Shown here: in pieces, positions 11,201-21,837 of the stretch | How positions within the stretch are numbered: the first letter of the stretch is position 1 | How the letters are laid out: each line of letters opens with the position of its first letter | DNA from: Symsagittifera roscoffensis | Lineage: Eukaryota > Xenacoelomorpha > Acoela > Convolutidae | DNA length: 64,000 nucleotides | Assembly (NCBI RefSeq): GCF_963678635.1 | Contig: NC_087066.1 | Coordinates: 12,694,517 to 12,758,516, forward strand | Direction: 5' to 3' | Translations under genes and position numbers: made by a program | Notes under the pieces: model-generated | Database searches by the model: none | What the model saw: the letters and a program-made list of their open reading frames with translations, nothing else | What the model was told of the DNA's origin: nothing

Positions 11201-14200
11201 ATGAATAAAAAAATATAGAGGATATAATTCATTGCAAAAGTAACAAAAACCATCTTGTGTAAGCTCAGCTTATTCGTACCTGAAAACAGGAAGCGTTGAT
11301 GCTTAAGCTAAAACCATTTGATTTAAAAATCTATCTTTTTGTGACCATTCACTAACATTTTTTTTTGAGAATTGTTTTGTATTTTTATGTAATTCATGCG
11401 ATCAGTATGTTAAAAACGGGTCCGAAGACGAGTTTGACTTTACAACTAGTGTGCGCACGACTAAATTTACGAATCATTGTTTTTACACAAGCCAGTCCGA
11501 TTTCAGTTTCAGTGTTTATTTCACCAAGTTTAAAATAAACATCCCAATAGTGGGATGCTGCCAGGGTTGTTCCAGAGGTTGCGAGTTTAACCTCCAATGA
11601 TGAATGCTCAAATCCTTTTAGTGTACGCGATTTTTTCGATTTTTTTAAAGAAAACTTCTGAAAACTCAAAATACAAAAATTGCGAATGTTGCCTCCAATT
11701 ATAACTGCTCGGATCATTGTAGTTTTCGAGATATGAAGTTTTTTATATATATTTTTTTAATTTTCAGAAAATTTGGATTTAAAAATATTCAGAATGTGTG
11801 AAAATCCTAACATTGTAGTTAAGTAATGCAAGGGTACTTTCAGAAAATCAAAATTGCAAATTTTGCGTCCAAATGTGCCTGCTCAAATGCTCTTAGTTTC
11901 CGAGATGTGACGTTTGTTATTTTTTTTTAAAAATTTGTTCAAAGAAGTTAGATATAAAAATATGAAATTCGTATCTCTATAGTTAGACTCTGTCAGGGTA
12001 CTCCAAGGAGTTGCAAATTTTATCTCCAAGTTTGAATCCTCAAATCTTTGTAGTTTTCGAGATATGACGTTTTTTGTGATTTTTTCAAAAATTTTACGAA
12101 AATTTAATTAATTTTTTTTCTTCATAATTTGAAATTCCCAACCCTGTACTTGTGGGCTCTCAGAGTACTCTCAAGTGATGCGAATGTTGCCTCCAAAAAT
12201 GACTGCTCAAATCGATGTAGTTTTCGAGATATGACGTTTTTTGTGATTTTTTCAAAAATTTTCCGAAAATTTAATTAATTATTTTTCTTCATAATTTGAA
12301 ATTCCCAACCCTGTACTTGTGGGCTCTCAGAGTATTCTCAAGTGATGCGAATGTTGCCTCCAAAAATGACTTTGTAGTTTTTGAGATAAGACGTTTTTTG
12401 TGATTTTTTCAAAAAAAAATTTCAGAACAAATTTAAATTTTTTTTCTCCAAATTTTGAATTTCTTGGCCCTGTAGTTGGGAGCTGTCAGAGTGCTCTCAG
12501 TGGTTACGAATCTGGCCTCTAAATAAGACTCCTTAAGTTTTGAAGTTTTCGAGACATGGTGTTTATGGTTTTTCAAAAAAGTTTTCTCCTAGTTTGAAAA
12601 TCCCAACGCTGTAGTTGGGTACTGTGAGAGTACTCTCAGGAGTTGCAAATCATGCGTCCAAATGCGATTGCTCAATTGCTTTGGTGTCCGCGATGTGGCG
12701 TTTTTTAAGTCCTTTCAAAAGTTTCAACGAACTTACATTTAAAAAACTTCACAAAACTTCATGGATTTTCAAAATTAGAATTAAATAATTTTGCAGAAAA
12801 AACGCTTTTGCAAAATTTGAAATTACCAACCCTGTTAATGGGTTCTACTAGAGTACTTTTCAAAGGATGCAGATCTTATTTCCAATATTTGCAGTTTTTT
12901 TATGAGTTCTTTTAAATTTGAAGCACCGGAGGTGAGTTACACGCTAATCATATTTAAGCCTAATTAAGCATAAGCATTTTAATAGAAGGTGTTAATGCTT
13001 ATTTTTGGCTAGTGTTAGTTCCTGTCTGAAAAAAAAAACAGTTCCTATGAAAATGTTTAGGGTTTATTAATTTTTCTTGTTTGTTTGTGACGCTTAGGAA
13101 ATTTTTTGTTCATTTCGCAGAAATATCATTTTTTCTTTAAAACGACAGAATTTTTTTTTTTTTAAATGGAACCAATCGACATAGTGGCTGCTCTTCCATT
13201 TTTTTTTAAAAATGGAACCAATCGACAAAGTGGCTGCTCTTCCAAAACTAACCTGCTAATTCTGAGGTTAGTCCTTAATTAAAGTTAACAGTGTTCTTAG
13301 ATTTTCTCTGCGTAATCTGTTTCACCCGATTTTTTTTGTAGAAATGCCGATATGGACTTCGGGTAAATCCTTTTTTAAATATTTTACTTTTTTTTAGAAG
13401 TTTCATCACTATTCTCAAAAATTACTAGCTAAATATAATAATAAGGCTTCAATCGAAAAGTCAGGGCGTAAACCATGCAGAGAAAGTTTGTGGATTTAGG
13501 AAATTTCATAGTTTTGATTTTTTCGATCGTTTTTTGGAATCTTTTTCATTTTTTGGAAAACTACTCAGCAAATTCTGACATAAAGAATTCAATAGAGAGA
13601 GAGCGAATATTAATTTTCTTTAAATAGTCAGCTTTTTTTTCACTCGAACAGAGAAATAACAATGGTGTTGCGTAAAGTCCATTTTTTGCAATCATCAGGT
13701 CGGGGATGCAAATCCGGAACATTGAAATAGTTATATTTTTTGCTCGAATTTTTGCTGCTTTATTGCTGGCTAGTGTTAGTAAAATTACAAGCGCCCGTGG
13801 AGTAGATGTGAGAACGTGATACTCCTAATCTCGAAATTGATATTCGAAGTTTTTTCTCCAGGTGTATTTTTAATCTTTTCCTTATTTTAATTTGTTTTGC
13901 CTGTTTAGAGCTCTTTTTTGCATTTTCCTCGCTTGTGTTTGCGAAGCGCAGCTTCGCCACTGTGTCTAATAGTATTGTGATGATGCTAGTGGTGGTGGCG
14001 ATACTGGTGATCGTGATTGTGATGTCTTCGCTCTTGATCTTAACTGAAGTTAATCGATCGAATAGTCAATTAATTCATATGACAAGTAGAAAGTGTCGCA
14101 TTTGGCCTGTGTGGGTCTTTGATGCTTGTAATGTTATTTGCCGAGTAAACAATTAAATGAGTCAAATTATTCGTTCTTTAGAAACAAAATTTTCACCGCT

Positions 14201-14658
14201 GTTCCTTTTCATGTTCGAAAATATTCAGGTGCCAAAGCATCTGTTACTGTTTCAAATGATTCACTGTTTCAAGTGTAGTGAACAATTGAAAATGAACTGT
14301 TCATCAAATGGCAAAAAGTCACAGATATTTAAGAAATCCACCCCTTTAAAGTTTCATTAAGAGCTGAGTTGGAATTGGTTGAAGTTTCCTTGTAATAAAT
14401 TTCATGTCCTTCTGAATTTGGATCAAACATGTTCTCTTGTGTAGATTCGACTGTCAGCTGCTGGCTGGATCCTTTGTGTACGTCTACATCCGTAACTTCA
14501 TCGGCACCAACGGACAGTACAATCTGCACAACCTGGCAGTCAGTCTAAGCGACTCAGACCAACTCAAGCTCTACTCGTTCCTCCAGAACGAACTACTCGA
14601 CAAACAGCTTCTCTGTGGACTCCAAATATGCGAACCAATTCCCCATACGGGATCCTAG
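8201..14658 (+). CDS. CDS1: Phosphatidate cytidylyltransferase (CDP-diacylglycerol synthase), seven exons
   Basis: This enzyme joins CTP and phosphatidic acid to make CDP-diacylglycerol, the precursor of phosphatidylinositol, phosphatidylglycerol and cardiolipin, in the ER membrane. Inferred exons are 8201-8668, 9115-9187, 9576-9805, 10397-10465, 10541-10588, 10875-11149 and 14445-14658, all with GT/AG borders and matching phases. They sum to 1377 nt (458 residues), close to vertebrate CDS1/CDS2. Residues 1-70 are polar, followed by several hydrophobic membrane segments. Conserved blocks include [42 protein letters not shown] and [16 protein letters not shown]. The CTP-transferase signature near residues 364-390 is complete, with its KR, KD, PGHGG and final DRFD; the exon 6/7 junction falls inside that last motif. 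The start follows a polar leader and aligns in length. Vertebrate CDS1 and CDS2 cannot be told apart here, so the symbol is generic. A partial copy of exons 4-6 lies 12 kb downstream. Confidence 0.93.
11530..12900. repeat. Degenerate tandem repeats of roughly 100-180 bp in the last intron of the CDS gene
   Basis: A motif with TAGTTTTCGAGATATGACG, then T-rich sequence, then CCCAACCCTGTA and a TCAGAGTACTCTCA block recurs at least five times with drift. The two copies around 12010-12170 and 12180-12350 are nearly identical. The first part of the array was copied with the exon duplication and reappears at 23600-24050. Confidence 0.65.
13153..13246. repeat. Short tandem duplication in the last intron
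   Basis: Two adjacent copies of about 45 bp share AATGGAACCAATCGACA, then AGTGGCTGCTCTTCCA, separated by a T tract. Confidence 0.7.
13927..13970 (+). repeat. Terminal hairpin of the hairpin-ended element family
   Basis: GCGAAGC and GCTTCGC form a 7-bp stem at 13941-13957, followed by CACTGTGTCTAAT. It matches the ends at 6527, 15591 and 52849. It sits inside the last intron of the CDS gene. Confidence 0.45.
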
Positions 14659-15039
14659 CCGTCAGCTCACTAAGCCGAAGTATTATCTCATGAAGTTGCA
14701 ATCAATCGTCTTGTGATGACAGTGACAGGAGATGACAGTTATTCTGTTTTTGAGTTGTATTCAATTTTCCCCAGTTAGATGTAGATTTGAAATCAATTTC
14801 GAAATAATCGCTGTTATAAACTGTGGTGTATAGTTTAATACTACCTAGATGCAATCTTCTACTGTATATCAAATTGTAGTGCTATAAATTTTGAAAAGAA
14901 CAATTATTATATGAAGCGAAACGAAACAGCTGGCAAAAAAGCGTAAAACGAAAGCTAATTGGTGTTGAAAGTATATGTACTTGTTGTTTCCCACAATTTC
15001 AAAAACGGACCAACTCAACTACATAGCTGGAGTTTTTTA
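14659..15039. other. 3' flank of the CDS gene; no further gene
   Basis: This is probably 3'UTR and spacer. I see no canonical AATAAA close to the stop codon and no second reading frame. Confidence 0.4.
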
Positions 15040-15617
15040 ACCCTCGCGATAAGCAAGGGTATTGCAATCGGGTACTAGAACTTTTTCCCCCGTAAATAAC
15101 TTAAGACACGGGATCTTAACTTCAAGAGGATTTTTCTGACATGCTCAATTCCTTAAAAATGAAACTTTGCAATTTTACCATGTCTGATTTTGATTTTTTC
15201 GTTTGTTTTTGTATACTCAAACAGTTTCAGTTAATGTTTATCGACTTAGTTAACTTATTTTGCGTAATTTCGAGGGCAAAATAAATCGGTTTGGGGTTAT
15301 GTGTTTCAGGTTTGGATGGGTCGTAAAAGCGTTAATCGTACCACATTTTTTATGACATCAGTTTTGTTGTCGGCTAAACAGGCTTCGACCTTAAGTTTAA
15401 TTTCCATTTTTAAAGGTTGTTTATGAACTTCATCCGATACAAATAAAAAGTTTCTGTTGCTGTAATTTTTCAACTTTTTTAAGTTATTTTTTCAAGTAAT
15501 TTTTCCATCATAATTTTTCCGATTTTTTTTACTTGTCCTTTTTTCATTCACTTTTTTGTAGCACAATGTGTGTTTTGCATCGCAAGTGTTGCGAAGCTCC
15601 GCTTCGCCTCTGTGTTA
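15040..15617 (+). repeat. Hairpin-ended non-autonomous element, best complete copy
   Basis: The left end is a near-perfect hairpin: ACCCTCGC pairs with GCAAGGGT around GATAA at 15040-15060, with one mismatch. It is followed by ATTGCAATCGGGTACTAGA and a TTTTTCCCCCGTAA block. The right end at 15591-15617 is the perfect hairpin GCGAAGC-TCC-GCTTCGC followed by CTCTGTGTTA. Both modules occur separately elsewhere in the window, which supports their being the true ends. The 578-bp interior has no coding capacity. It may be a MITE-like or Helitron-like derivative; the class is unknown. Confidence 0.5.
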
Positions 15618-15676
15618 ATTTAATTGGCTCCAACCAGCTAGTGAGAATGACTTAAGTGAGTTGCAATTGCAGCCAG

Positions 15677-16000
15677 ATGTCTGATAGTGTTAAATTCAGA
15701 GGGAGTGGAACGGCTATTTTATCTTCGTGTACCAAGGCACTGGAATACAACCTGTTTTATGCTAAGATGAAACACAAGTTAGATTCAACGAATTGTCTGT
15801 CTTGTGCGTGCAGTGAATATTCGATGCTAATATTGCTACTCAATATTCCACAGTTGAATCCCAATATTTCGCATTTTTTTTACTCGTTGAGTTTGTGCAA
15901 TGACCCTTTTATTGGCCGCAATCTGCCTACTCCAGCTCCAGATTCTCTCAACTGCTGCGATCTTAATGGAGATAAAAATTGGAAACTGTTGAAATATTGA
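15677..16000 (+). CDS. Short open frame of unknown function, doubtful
   Basis: An ATG at 15677 opens about 107 codons starting MSDSVKFRGSG. The chain is rich in Ser, Cys and Asn and has no recognised domain. It begins just after a possible AG acceptor (TTGCAATTGCAG) and just outside the hairpin-ended element. It could be a chance frame or a lone exon. There is no family evidence. Confidence 0.15.
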   Translation: MSDSVKFRGSGTAILSSCTKALEYNLFYAKMKHKLDSTNCLSCACSEYSMLILLLNIPQLNPNISHFFYSLSLCNDPFIGRNLPTPAPDSLNCCDLNGDKNWKLLKY

Positions 16001-16120
16001 TTACTCGGAATTGTAGAATATGTAATTCTATGATCTCATATAGCCGGAAAACGCAGATAGATACTTGAATTGATATCCGGATTATTAGTTATAAGTTACA
16101 GGCATGATGATATATACGTA

Positions 16121-16517
16121 TCAATTAGGGGTTTTAAAAAAAGCGGTATTTGGCCCGAAGTGAGAAATCGAAACCAGGGACAGGACTTCGCCAATGTCCC
16201 TGGCCAGTTCATTTTGCTCGGCCGGAAGTTTTCCCCCATAATCTCTCAATTGATTTGCGAGCCACAACGCCTCCGTTGAATTCATCGGTACGGTCATCTC
16301 GCACTCTACTCCATACTTGAAGTAGACGATAGTGATGTCAGAGATGTGGCGGTGTGTGCCGAGGTATGCGGCCACTTTCATTAGCTTTATTCGCAAGGGG
16401 AGTTCTGTGGGCTGGTTCCTGCCCCAAAAGAAGGGGGTAGCGTTCTCCCCCTCCTCAAACTGAAGGGCCCAGACGAAATGAGATTGGGTGGCCATGTGTT
16501 TTACGGGAAATTCGGCT
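16121..16517 (-). CDS. Exon-like segment of unknown protein in the OTU block
   Basis: Read leftward from a good acceptor (TCCTATTTAG, exon from about 16517), the frame encodes about 130 residues including FPVKHMATQSHFVWALQF, then WLANQLRDYGGKLP and a stop at about 16121. It is amphipathic, with no recognised domain. It follows the OTU-like reading frame on the same strand by about 350 bp, so it could be a second exon or a second frame of the same element. No matching donor near the end of the upstream frame was found, so the link is only positional. Confidence 0.3.
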
Positions 16518-16863
16518 CTAAATAGGACAAAATGGGACTTTTTATGAGTTAAATGAAAAGTTTGGCTAAAAGAACAGGTTACAAAATATTCAAAACAAAT
16601 TATTGAAAGTTTATACCAAAAATTACTCACGTTTAAAAGTAACTTGAATGTAGTAGATATGAAATAGGAATGATGCGCACAGCCCAAAATCGAACGTCCT
16701 ATAATCCAGCAAATATTTGCAGTAAATATTTGTCGGAGACGAACGAATCGAAGCATGTGCATAATAGGGACCCAAAATGGTCGAAATTAAATACCAAGAT
16801 GAGAATGATGAAGATATTTGAAATAATAAGAAAAGTTCAAGTAAAAAGGGATTTTGAATAAAA

Positions 16864-17823
16864 CTATGTAGGTTTTGGATGCATTCCGGTAATAATTGCG
16901 ACATGCCCTTCCCCTTTGTGGGGCCCCTCATGTTGCTGCCAATACTGGAGGTAAATAGCTTCCGATTCGTTTTGAACGTGTTTATTCCCCGCGACGTAAT
17001 TCCATTTCGGGGGACTTAGGTCGGTCCGGTACTCGTATATATGTACCCCGAGCATTTCGGCGAGCAGGTGCATGTCGGAATCAATGACCCCACGTGATAG
17101 TAACGTCGCATTGGGATCGTGAAAAGGATAATAGAACGAATCCAAACGTCCTCGTTCACGCAATTGCTGATCCTCTAAGGTCCGTTGCAAGCGGTACGAC
17201 TGTACTTTTCTCCCGGTAATAAGGTAATGTAGGCAATCCAATAAACAAGAAGAAAGAGTGCAAGCGCCTTCGATCGTAATGGGTTCGTGCGTGTTGACGT
17301 TGGCACTATCGCAGTCTTGGGTGGCGATAGGTTTTCTCCCGGCAACGAAGACAGGGACACGAGGTTTATGCGATCGATTTCCCTTTGCTTTCTTCACCGG
17401 CGTCATAATCGTCCGGCATATTCGTTCGCGAGTCTTGGACGATAAATGTCGCATAGGAACCTCGTCAGATAGGATCATCCGGGCTTCAATACATTTAATG
17501 CACTCGAAACAGACATTTCGACAGACATCACGGAGGTCTCCCTCTATGAAATACTGCGATCGCGCTTCTTGGTGTAGATCGTTAGAGTTCCCCCGATGAC
17601 TTAAGGTTGACCTATGTAAATTACGTAACACGGGGGTGACGTTAAGCTTGTGGAGAACGATTTTCCCATCTCGGCGTAGGTATCCATCCACGAGGGAATA
17701 CTTCTTCGCTCTAAGGCAGAAGGCGGTTCTTTTGTTTCGGGCAAGGCCGGGGGGTATTTTCCGTCGTTCTTTCGGGGTAGCGTGGAGATATTGGGATATT
17801 TGGGTATATAATTCAAAATCCAT
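16864..17823 (-). CDS. HHCC integrase-type zinc finger fused to OTU-like cysteine protease domain
   Basis: The 319-residue frame has two parts. Residues about 42-111 look like the HHCC zinc-binding domain that precedes retroviral-type integrase cores: a YSLVDGYLRRDGKIVL strand pair, H70 and H76, then C108-x2-C111. Residues about 185-312 fit an OTU deubiquitinase fold: SSCLLDCLHYLITG matches the OTU active-site helix pattern (usual D-G-N-C then aromatic/hydrophobic...L-x-G), giving C193 as the putative nucleophile. A later LLAEMLGVHIYEYR strand and GEGHVAIITG give H307 as the putative histidine. The usual DGN before the cysteine is not kept. No integrase DDE core follows. OTU proteases are known in some retroelements, so this is probably a mobile-element protein. 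The surrounding 16-20 kb differs in composition from its flanks. The domain calls are from motif reading only. Confidence 0.55.
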   Translation of the reverse strand: MDFELYTQISQYLHATPKERRKIPPGLARNKRTAFCLRAKKYSLVDGYLRRDGKIVLHKLNVTPVLRNLHRSTLSHRGNSNDLHQEARSQYFIEGDLRDVCRNVCFECIKCIEARMILSDEVPMRHLSSKTRERICRTIMTPVKKAKGNRSHKPRVPVFVAGRKPIATQDCDSANVNTHEPITIEGACTLSSCLLDCLHYLITGRKVQSYRLQRTLEDQQLRERGRLDSFYYPFHDPNATLLSRGVIDSDMHLLAEMLGVHIYEYRTDLSPPKWNYVAGNKHVQNESEAIYLQYWQQHEGPHKGEGHVAIITGMHPKPT

Positions 17824-17999
17824 GATAAATCGAATAATATGTAATAAGATGAAGAAACCGTTTAGAACGCTACCGAATGACTGATTGGTAAATAATGAAA
17901 TAGTTAAGTTAAGATTGAATTAAACTCGTGTTTAATTAAGTTCGTGGGATTAATCCCCCTCTTTAGTGAAAATAGTGAATGCAATAGCTCCCGCCAACC

Positions 18000-18018
18000 C
18001 CCCCCCCCCCCCCCCAAC
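18000..18018. repeat. Poly-C tract
   Basis: A run of about 17-19 C residues lies between two unrelated-looking sequence blocks and may be an assembly-sensitive homopolymer. Confidence 0.85.
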
Positions 18019-19860
18019 TCGGGAACTATAAGGGCGAACTTTATGAAATTTAATGGAGTGATACTAGAGATGATTTGACCCGGGCATGCAAAGCGCCGGA
18101 CCCGCTTGACCCCCTGGGGGCCGAGTGATAACGGTTCCCGGAAGTGCAAATGGCCCCACCGGAAACCCTTAACTAATGATCCGATTGAGCTCATTTTTAA
18201 ATATGTGGTAGCCCTGGATGAGGGAAGCTTAAGTTTGGAATTCCAGATCTCCAAGGTCACCCCGGCCCGATTTATGCCCTAAACAAACAAACCCCCACAT
18301 GACTCCCGGAGGCTACTTCTCGACCCCCAATGACCCTAGGGAGCTGAAACTTGGAGGGATGGTAGATAGTGACATGGTCTATCGTATATTAGGATGATGA
18401 CCCTACTGGGTGACAATGGCACGGGCTATTAGCACTTGGGAATATCACCCCTTTTAGGTGTTAATGGGCTATTTGCGAAAAATAATGCGCGAGGGCATAT
18501 CGATTTCATGGCTTATATGTGTAGTATAACCCACCCCGGTAAAAAGGACCCCTATAGGTCTCAGCTCCCGGTTGACCTTTCTGGTGCTAATTGACCTTTC
18601 CCGGGAAAAGTGATAACGAACCTTAAAAGTGGGATAACTTGAGAAGTATTTGTCGGATATGGATGAAACTTGGTAGGTACGACCCCATGTGACCTCGAAC
18701 CGATTATGGGAGACTTGACCCCGGGTGACCCCGGGTTGACCTTTACTTGACCTTTTGGAATTTTAGCCCCGAAACCCCTAAAATTAGCACCGGAAAGTAG
18801 CCCAAATCATATGTCTCGTAATCAGGGGAGTTAATAGAGATATGTAATTGATATTGGGTGACAATTTGCGTGCATAGGAAATTAGTTAGGCATTTCCTGG
18901 AATTCGATGGAATATCTTGGCTTAATGTATAGTGGTATATTGTTGGATTTAATACGAGTTAGTTAAATAAACATTGGGTTAAATTTTGACTTGGCGAATG
19001 AACTATTAATAGAAATGCGTCAATGGCACAGAAAAGTAGTCACATATTAATTTGGCAATATGACAGAGGGAATAGGGAATTAATTAACATAAATATTAGA
19101 AATGTACTGGATATTCCATTGGCTTCTGGGAGATGTTTTTTTTGGCTCAATTGGACACTAGTTGGGGGAATGGCTTAACCTGAAGGACGATTAGGTTGAA
19201 ATTTGAATAGGTTATGCATGGGAATTTTTGGATTATGATAATTAGGAAATTAAGTCCTTTGTGAATTTACCCTAAGTGTGGGAGACGGGAAAAGTTACGG
19301 GAACGTTAAATAAAGTCCTTGGTAATGTTGATATGTAAATATAGCTTGGATTGAGTTGAAGTTGCATTTGCTATTTGTTTTGCATAGCTTTGATTGGCAT
19401 TTGGAACCTGGCATTTAAATTAATGTGATCATGCCGAGTTTATGAACTGGAACGTTGCGTAGGAGGCATAAAGGTAAATGCTAAGACTTATAAGGGGATG
19501 GCATCTCTAACTAAAACTAAGGGTAAATAGACTTAAGGTACGAACGTTCCGGTCGACCTTTGCGACAAAAACAGAACAAAAATTAGGAGAGACTAATCAA
19601 GTTGGTTAGAAAAAGTTACGAAAAACCTTAAAGGAACAACTTCGCGAAAGTTGTTAATTTATCGGGTAGGGTAATTTTTCTAAGTACTTTCAAGAAGAAA
19701 GTGAAACTCAGAGAGGCACCTCTGGAAGTTGATATTAGTGAAGTGCTGATAACTGTTAGAGGCAGTTAGTTAATTAATAATAATCGCAAACCCTTCTCCT
19801 TAATTGAACGAATAATTTTTATCTGGGCCAATTATAGGCCATTCTGTAGTTGGATTATAT
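18019..19860. other. Non-coding part of the 16-20 kb block
   Basis: Long frames are absent. The first 800 bases are rich in CCCGG and GACC steps (for example repeated TGACCCCGGGTGACC-like runs), unlike the T-rich flanks. It may be the untranslated part of the element carrying the OTU-like protein. No terminal repeats could be found by eye. Confidence 0.35.
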
Positions 19861-19867
19861 TTATCTC

Positions 19868-20245
19868 TTAATTCATTCTTATTATCGAAAAGTGTTGTTG
19901 CGAGCGATTATCGATTGACGAGAGAGGTACAGCCGGAAGAGCACCACAAAAGGGGGCGAGCAACATAATACGATACAGACCGGCTATCCACCAAATTAAC
20001 CCTTTTGGGATTGTGAACAGCACTGGTACTTGGTTGCCCCACCGACCCAGTGTAAAAGGGAAACATATAGCGGCGACACGAAGTAGAGTGAAAGGTCGGC
20101 CTAGAGATATTGTGAATTCCACACGTTTACAGGAATTTATAATTGATAACATGAAAAAATAAGTTATATTTAAAGAGCAAATTCCAGCAATAAGAACAAA
20201 TGAAACATTTGCAAGAATCTTTGTCGATTTTTGCAAATGTTTCAT
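19868..20245 (-). CDS. Hydrophobic open frame of unknown function, doubtful
   Basis: The 125-codon frame has two hydrophobic stretches (about residues 12-36 and 83-105), suggesting membrane segments, and no family I recognise. It lies upstream of and on the same strand as the OTU-like frame, so it may belong to the same element. Its start codon overlaps the inverted repeat at 20199-20244. It may be spurious. Confidence 0.2.
   Translation of the reverse strand: MKHLQKSTKILANVSFVLIAGICSLNITYFFMLSIINSCKRVEFTISLGRPFTLLRVAAICFPFTLGRWGNQVPVLFTIPKGLIWWIAGLYRIMLLAPFCGALPAVPLSSIDNRSQQHFSIIRMN
20199..20244. repeat. Short inverted repeat at the right edge of the 16-20 kb block
   Basis: ATGAAACATTTGCAA and TTGCAAATGTTTCAT are perfect inverse copies separated by about 16 bases, close to where the sequence composition changes back to T-rich. 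Confidence 0.6.
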
Positions 20246-20636
20246 CAGTCAATTGATCAGTTCTTAGTGTTCATTTTTTTTTCAGTTGGTTTTGATGCTG
20301 TTGCAAACAACAATAGTTTTTGAATGCGATGCTAAATGCTTAATTGCCAAGTCTTGGATTTCTGATATCTTTCAGTTGCGATTCGAATTTTATAGTTTTA
20401 TACCGGAGACGAAATGAAATCGTCGTAGTTATAGAAAGAATACAAAAAATTCATTTTCTTATGAAGAAATGTCAATGGTCAGACAATCGTTTATCAATAT
20501 TTTGCCGGCTTTTTTTTCCAAAGTAGAGTTTTTTCTTCATTTTTTTTTCTAATTGAAGCTATTTGAGCTTATTTGAAAGTCGTAGTTTATAGATTGTGTT
20601 CAATTTTAAAAGGTGTTTTTTTTTCGTTTGCAAAAC

Positions 20637-21090
20637 CAAGTGTCTTGTAATCGGGAACTACACTTTTCCCGTAAACAACTTTGCATACTGGCTTTTTTAT
20701 AGAAGCCATAAAACTTTTTAGTTTGTTCCCACAGCCTAGAAGCAACTCTATCGATCGTGCGGTTCGAGTCCCGACCGGATCTTGTTTTTCAGTATGTATG
20801 TATTAGAGATTTTTTTCCGGAAAAAAATGGAACTTTTGTTCTTTCGTTTGTCTGCTCAAGTTTTGTTGGCTCGAAGCCACATCTAGGATCTGTTGTTCAA
20901 AGTAGTTTCAGGGGGACTTCTCTTTTTTTTCGACCAAACGCTGTTTGCTCCAAGGTTGGAGGTTTTGTTGCCACATTACGGATTTTTCTTGTGCTTTAAG
21001 CAAGTTTCCTTATTACCCTTGCGATAAGCAAGGGTATTGCAATCGGGTACTAGACTTTTTTCCCGTAAACAACTTTGGCCACAAGATCTG
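20637..21090 (+). repeat. Two 5' modules of the hairpin-ended element family
   Basis: At 21015-21035 the arms ACCCTTGC and GCAAGGGT pair perfectly around GATAA. They are followed by ATTGCAATCGGGTACTAGA and TTTTTTCCCGTAAACAACTT, matching 15040 onward. A weaker copy of the post-hairpin part (CTTGTAATCGGGAACTA, then TTTTCCCGTAAACAACTTT) lies at about 20641-20685. No terminal GCGAAGC hairpin follows either one before the exon duplication at 21838. Confidence 0.5.
20725..20775 (+). repeat. tRNA-derived fragment (B-box-like)
   Basis: GCGGTTCGAGTCCCGACC matches the tRNA T-arm/B-box consensus, but no complete cloverleaf or clear A box precedes it. It reads as the tail of a tRNA-derived SINE rather than a tRNA gene. 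Confidence 0.4.
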
Positions 21091-21837
21091 GACTTCTAGA
21101 GAATCTTCATTTCTAGAGAAAGATACCTTAGTTGTATCATCCTCCTGAAAGCAATAACGAGCCGCAAAAAAATGGTGAATCCCACTTATAAGTTTTTTGC
21201 TCCTAATTGTCTTGGAGATTTTGTTTGGCTGTACAAACAGTCAGATTCTCGATCAACTGCAGTGGTGAGACCAACGTTCTGCTCCATAGCGAATCTGCTG
21301 TCTTTTCCAAGGTATGCTGAATCAATCGTCGAAGTTGGGAAAATCAATCATACAAAATCTAATAACCACAAGATTGAACACATTTTAAAATTTTTCTGAA
21401 AACAACATTATTATCAGTCCGCAAATTTAAAATAATCCTTTAAGGCAAAGAGGGAGGTGAATATGCTTCGGATTTGAAATACTGATTCCGCAATTTTATA
21501 GTTATTTTTTACTGGCAGGGACAGATGCGATTTGAATTTACCCATCACATAAAATCGCGAACAAGAAAGCAGCAGACTGGATGGACGCATTTCACTGACG
21601 CAATTTTTGGAAATTCCAGATTTTTTTTACTTGTTTAAATACGAGTGGATAGGGTTCGTTCGTCCTAAGTTGTCTCCCGCTTCGTTTGGAGAAGTACGAG
21701 TGCGTTTGACAGATTAGATAAACTTGCAGAATGAGAAAAACATTTCGAGGAACAATCGTTCTTGGTTAAGCGACCTTCCTCCGCCTCGTCTTGACCTATT
21801 TTGAAAATCCTTGTCCCCTGTATATTGGATTTTCCTG

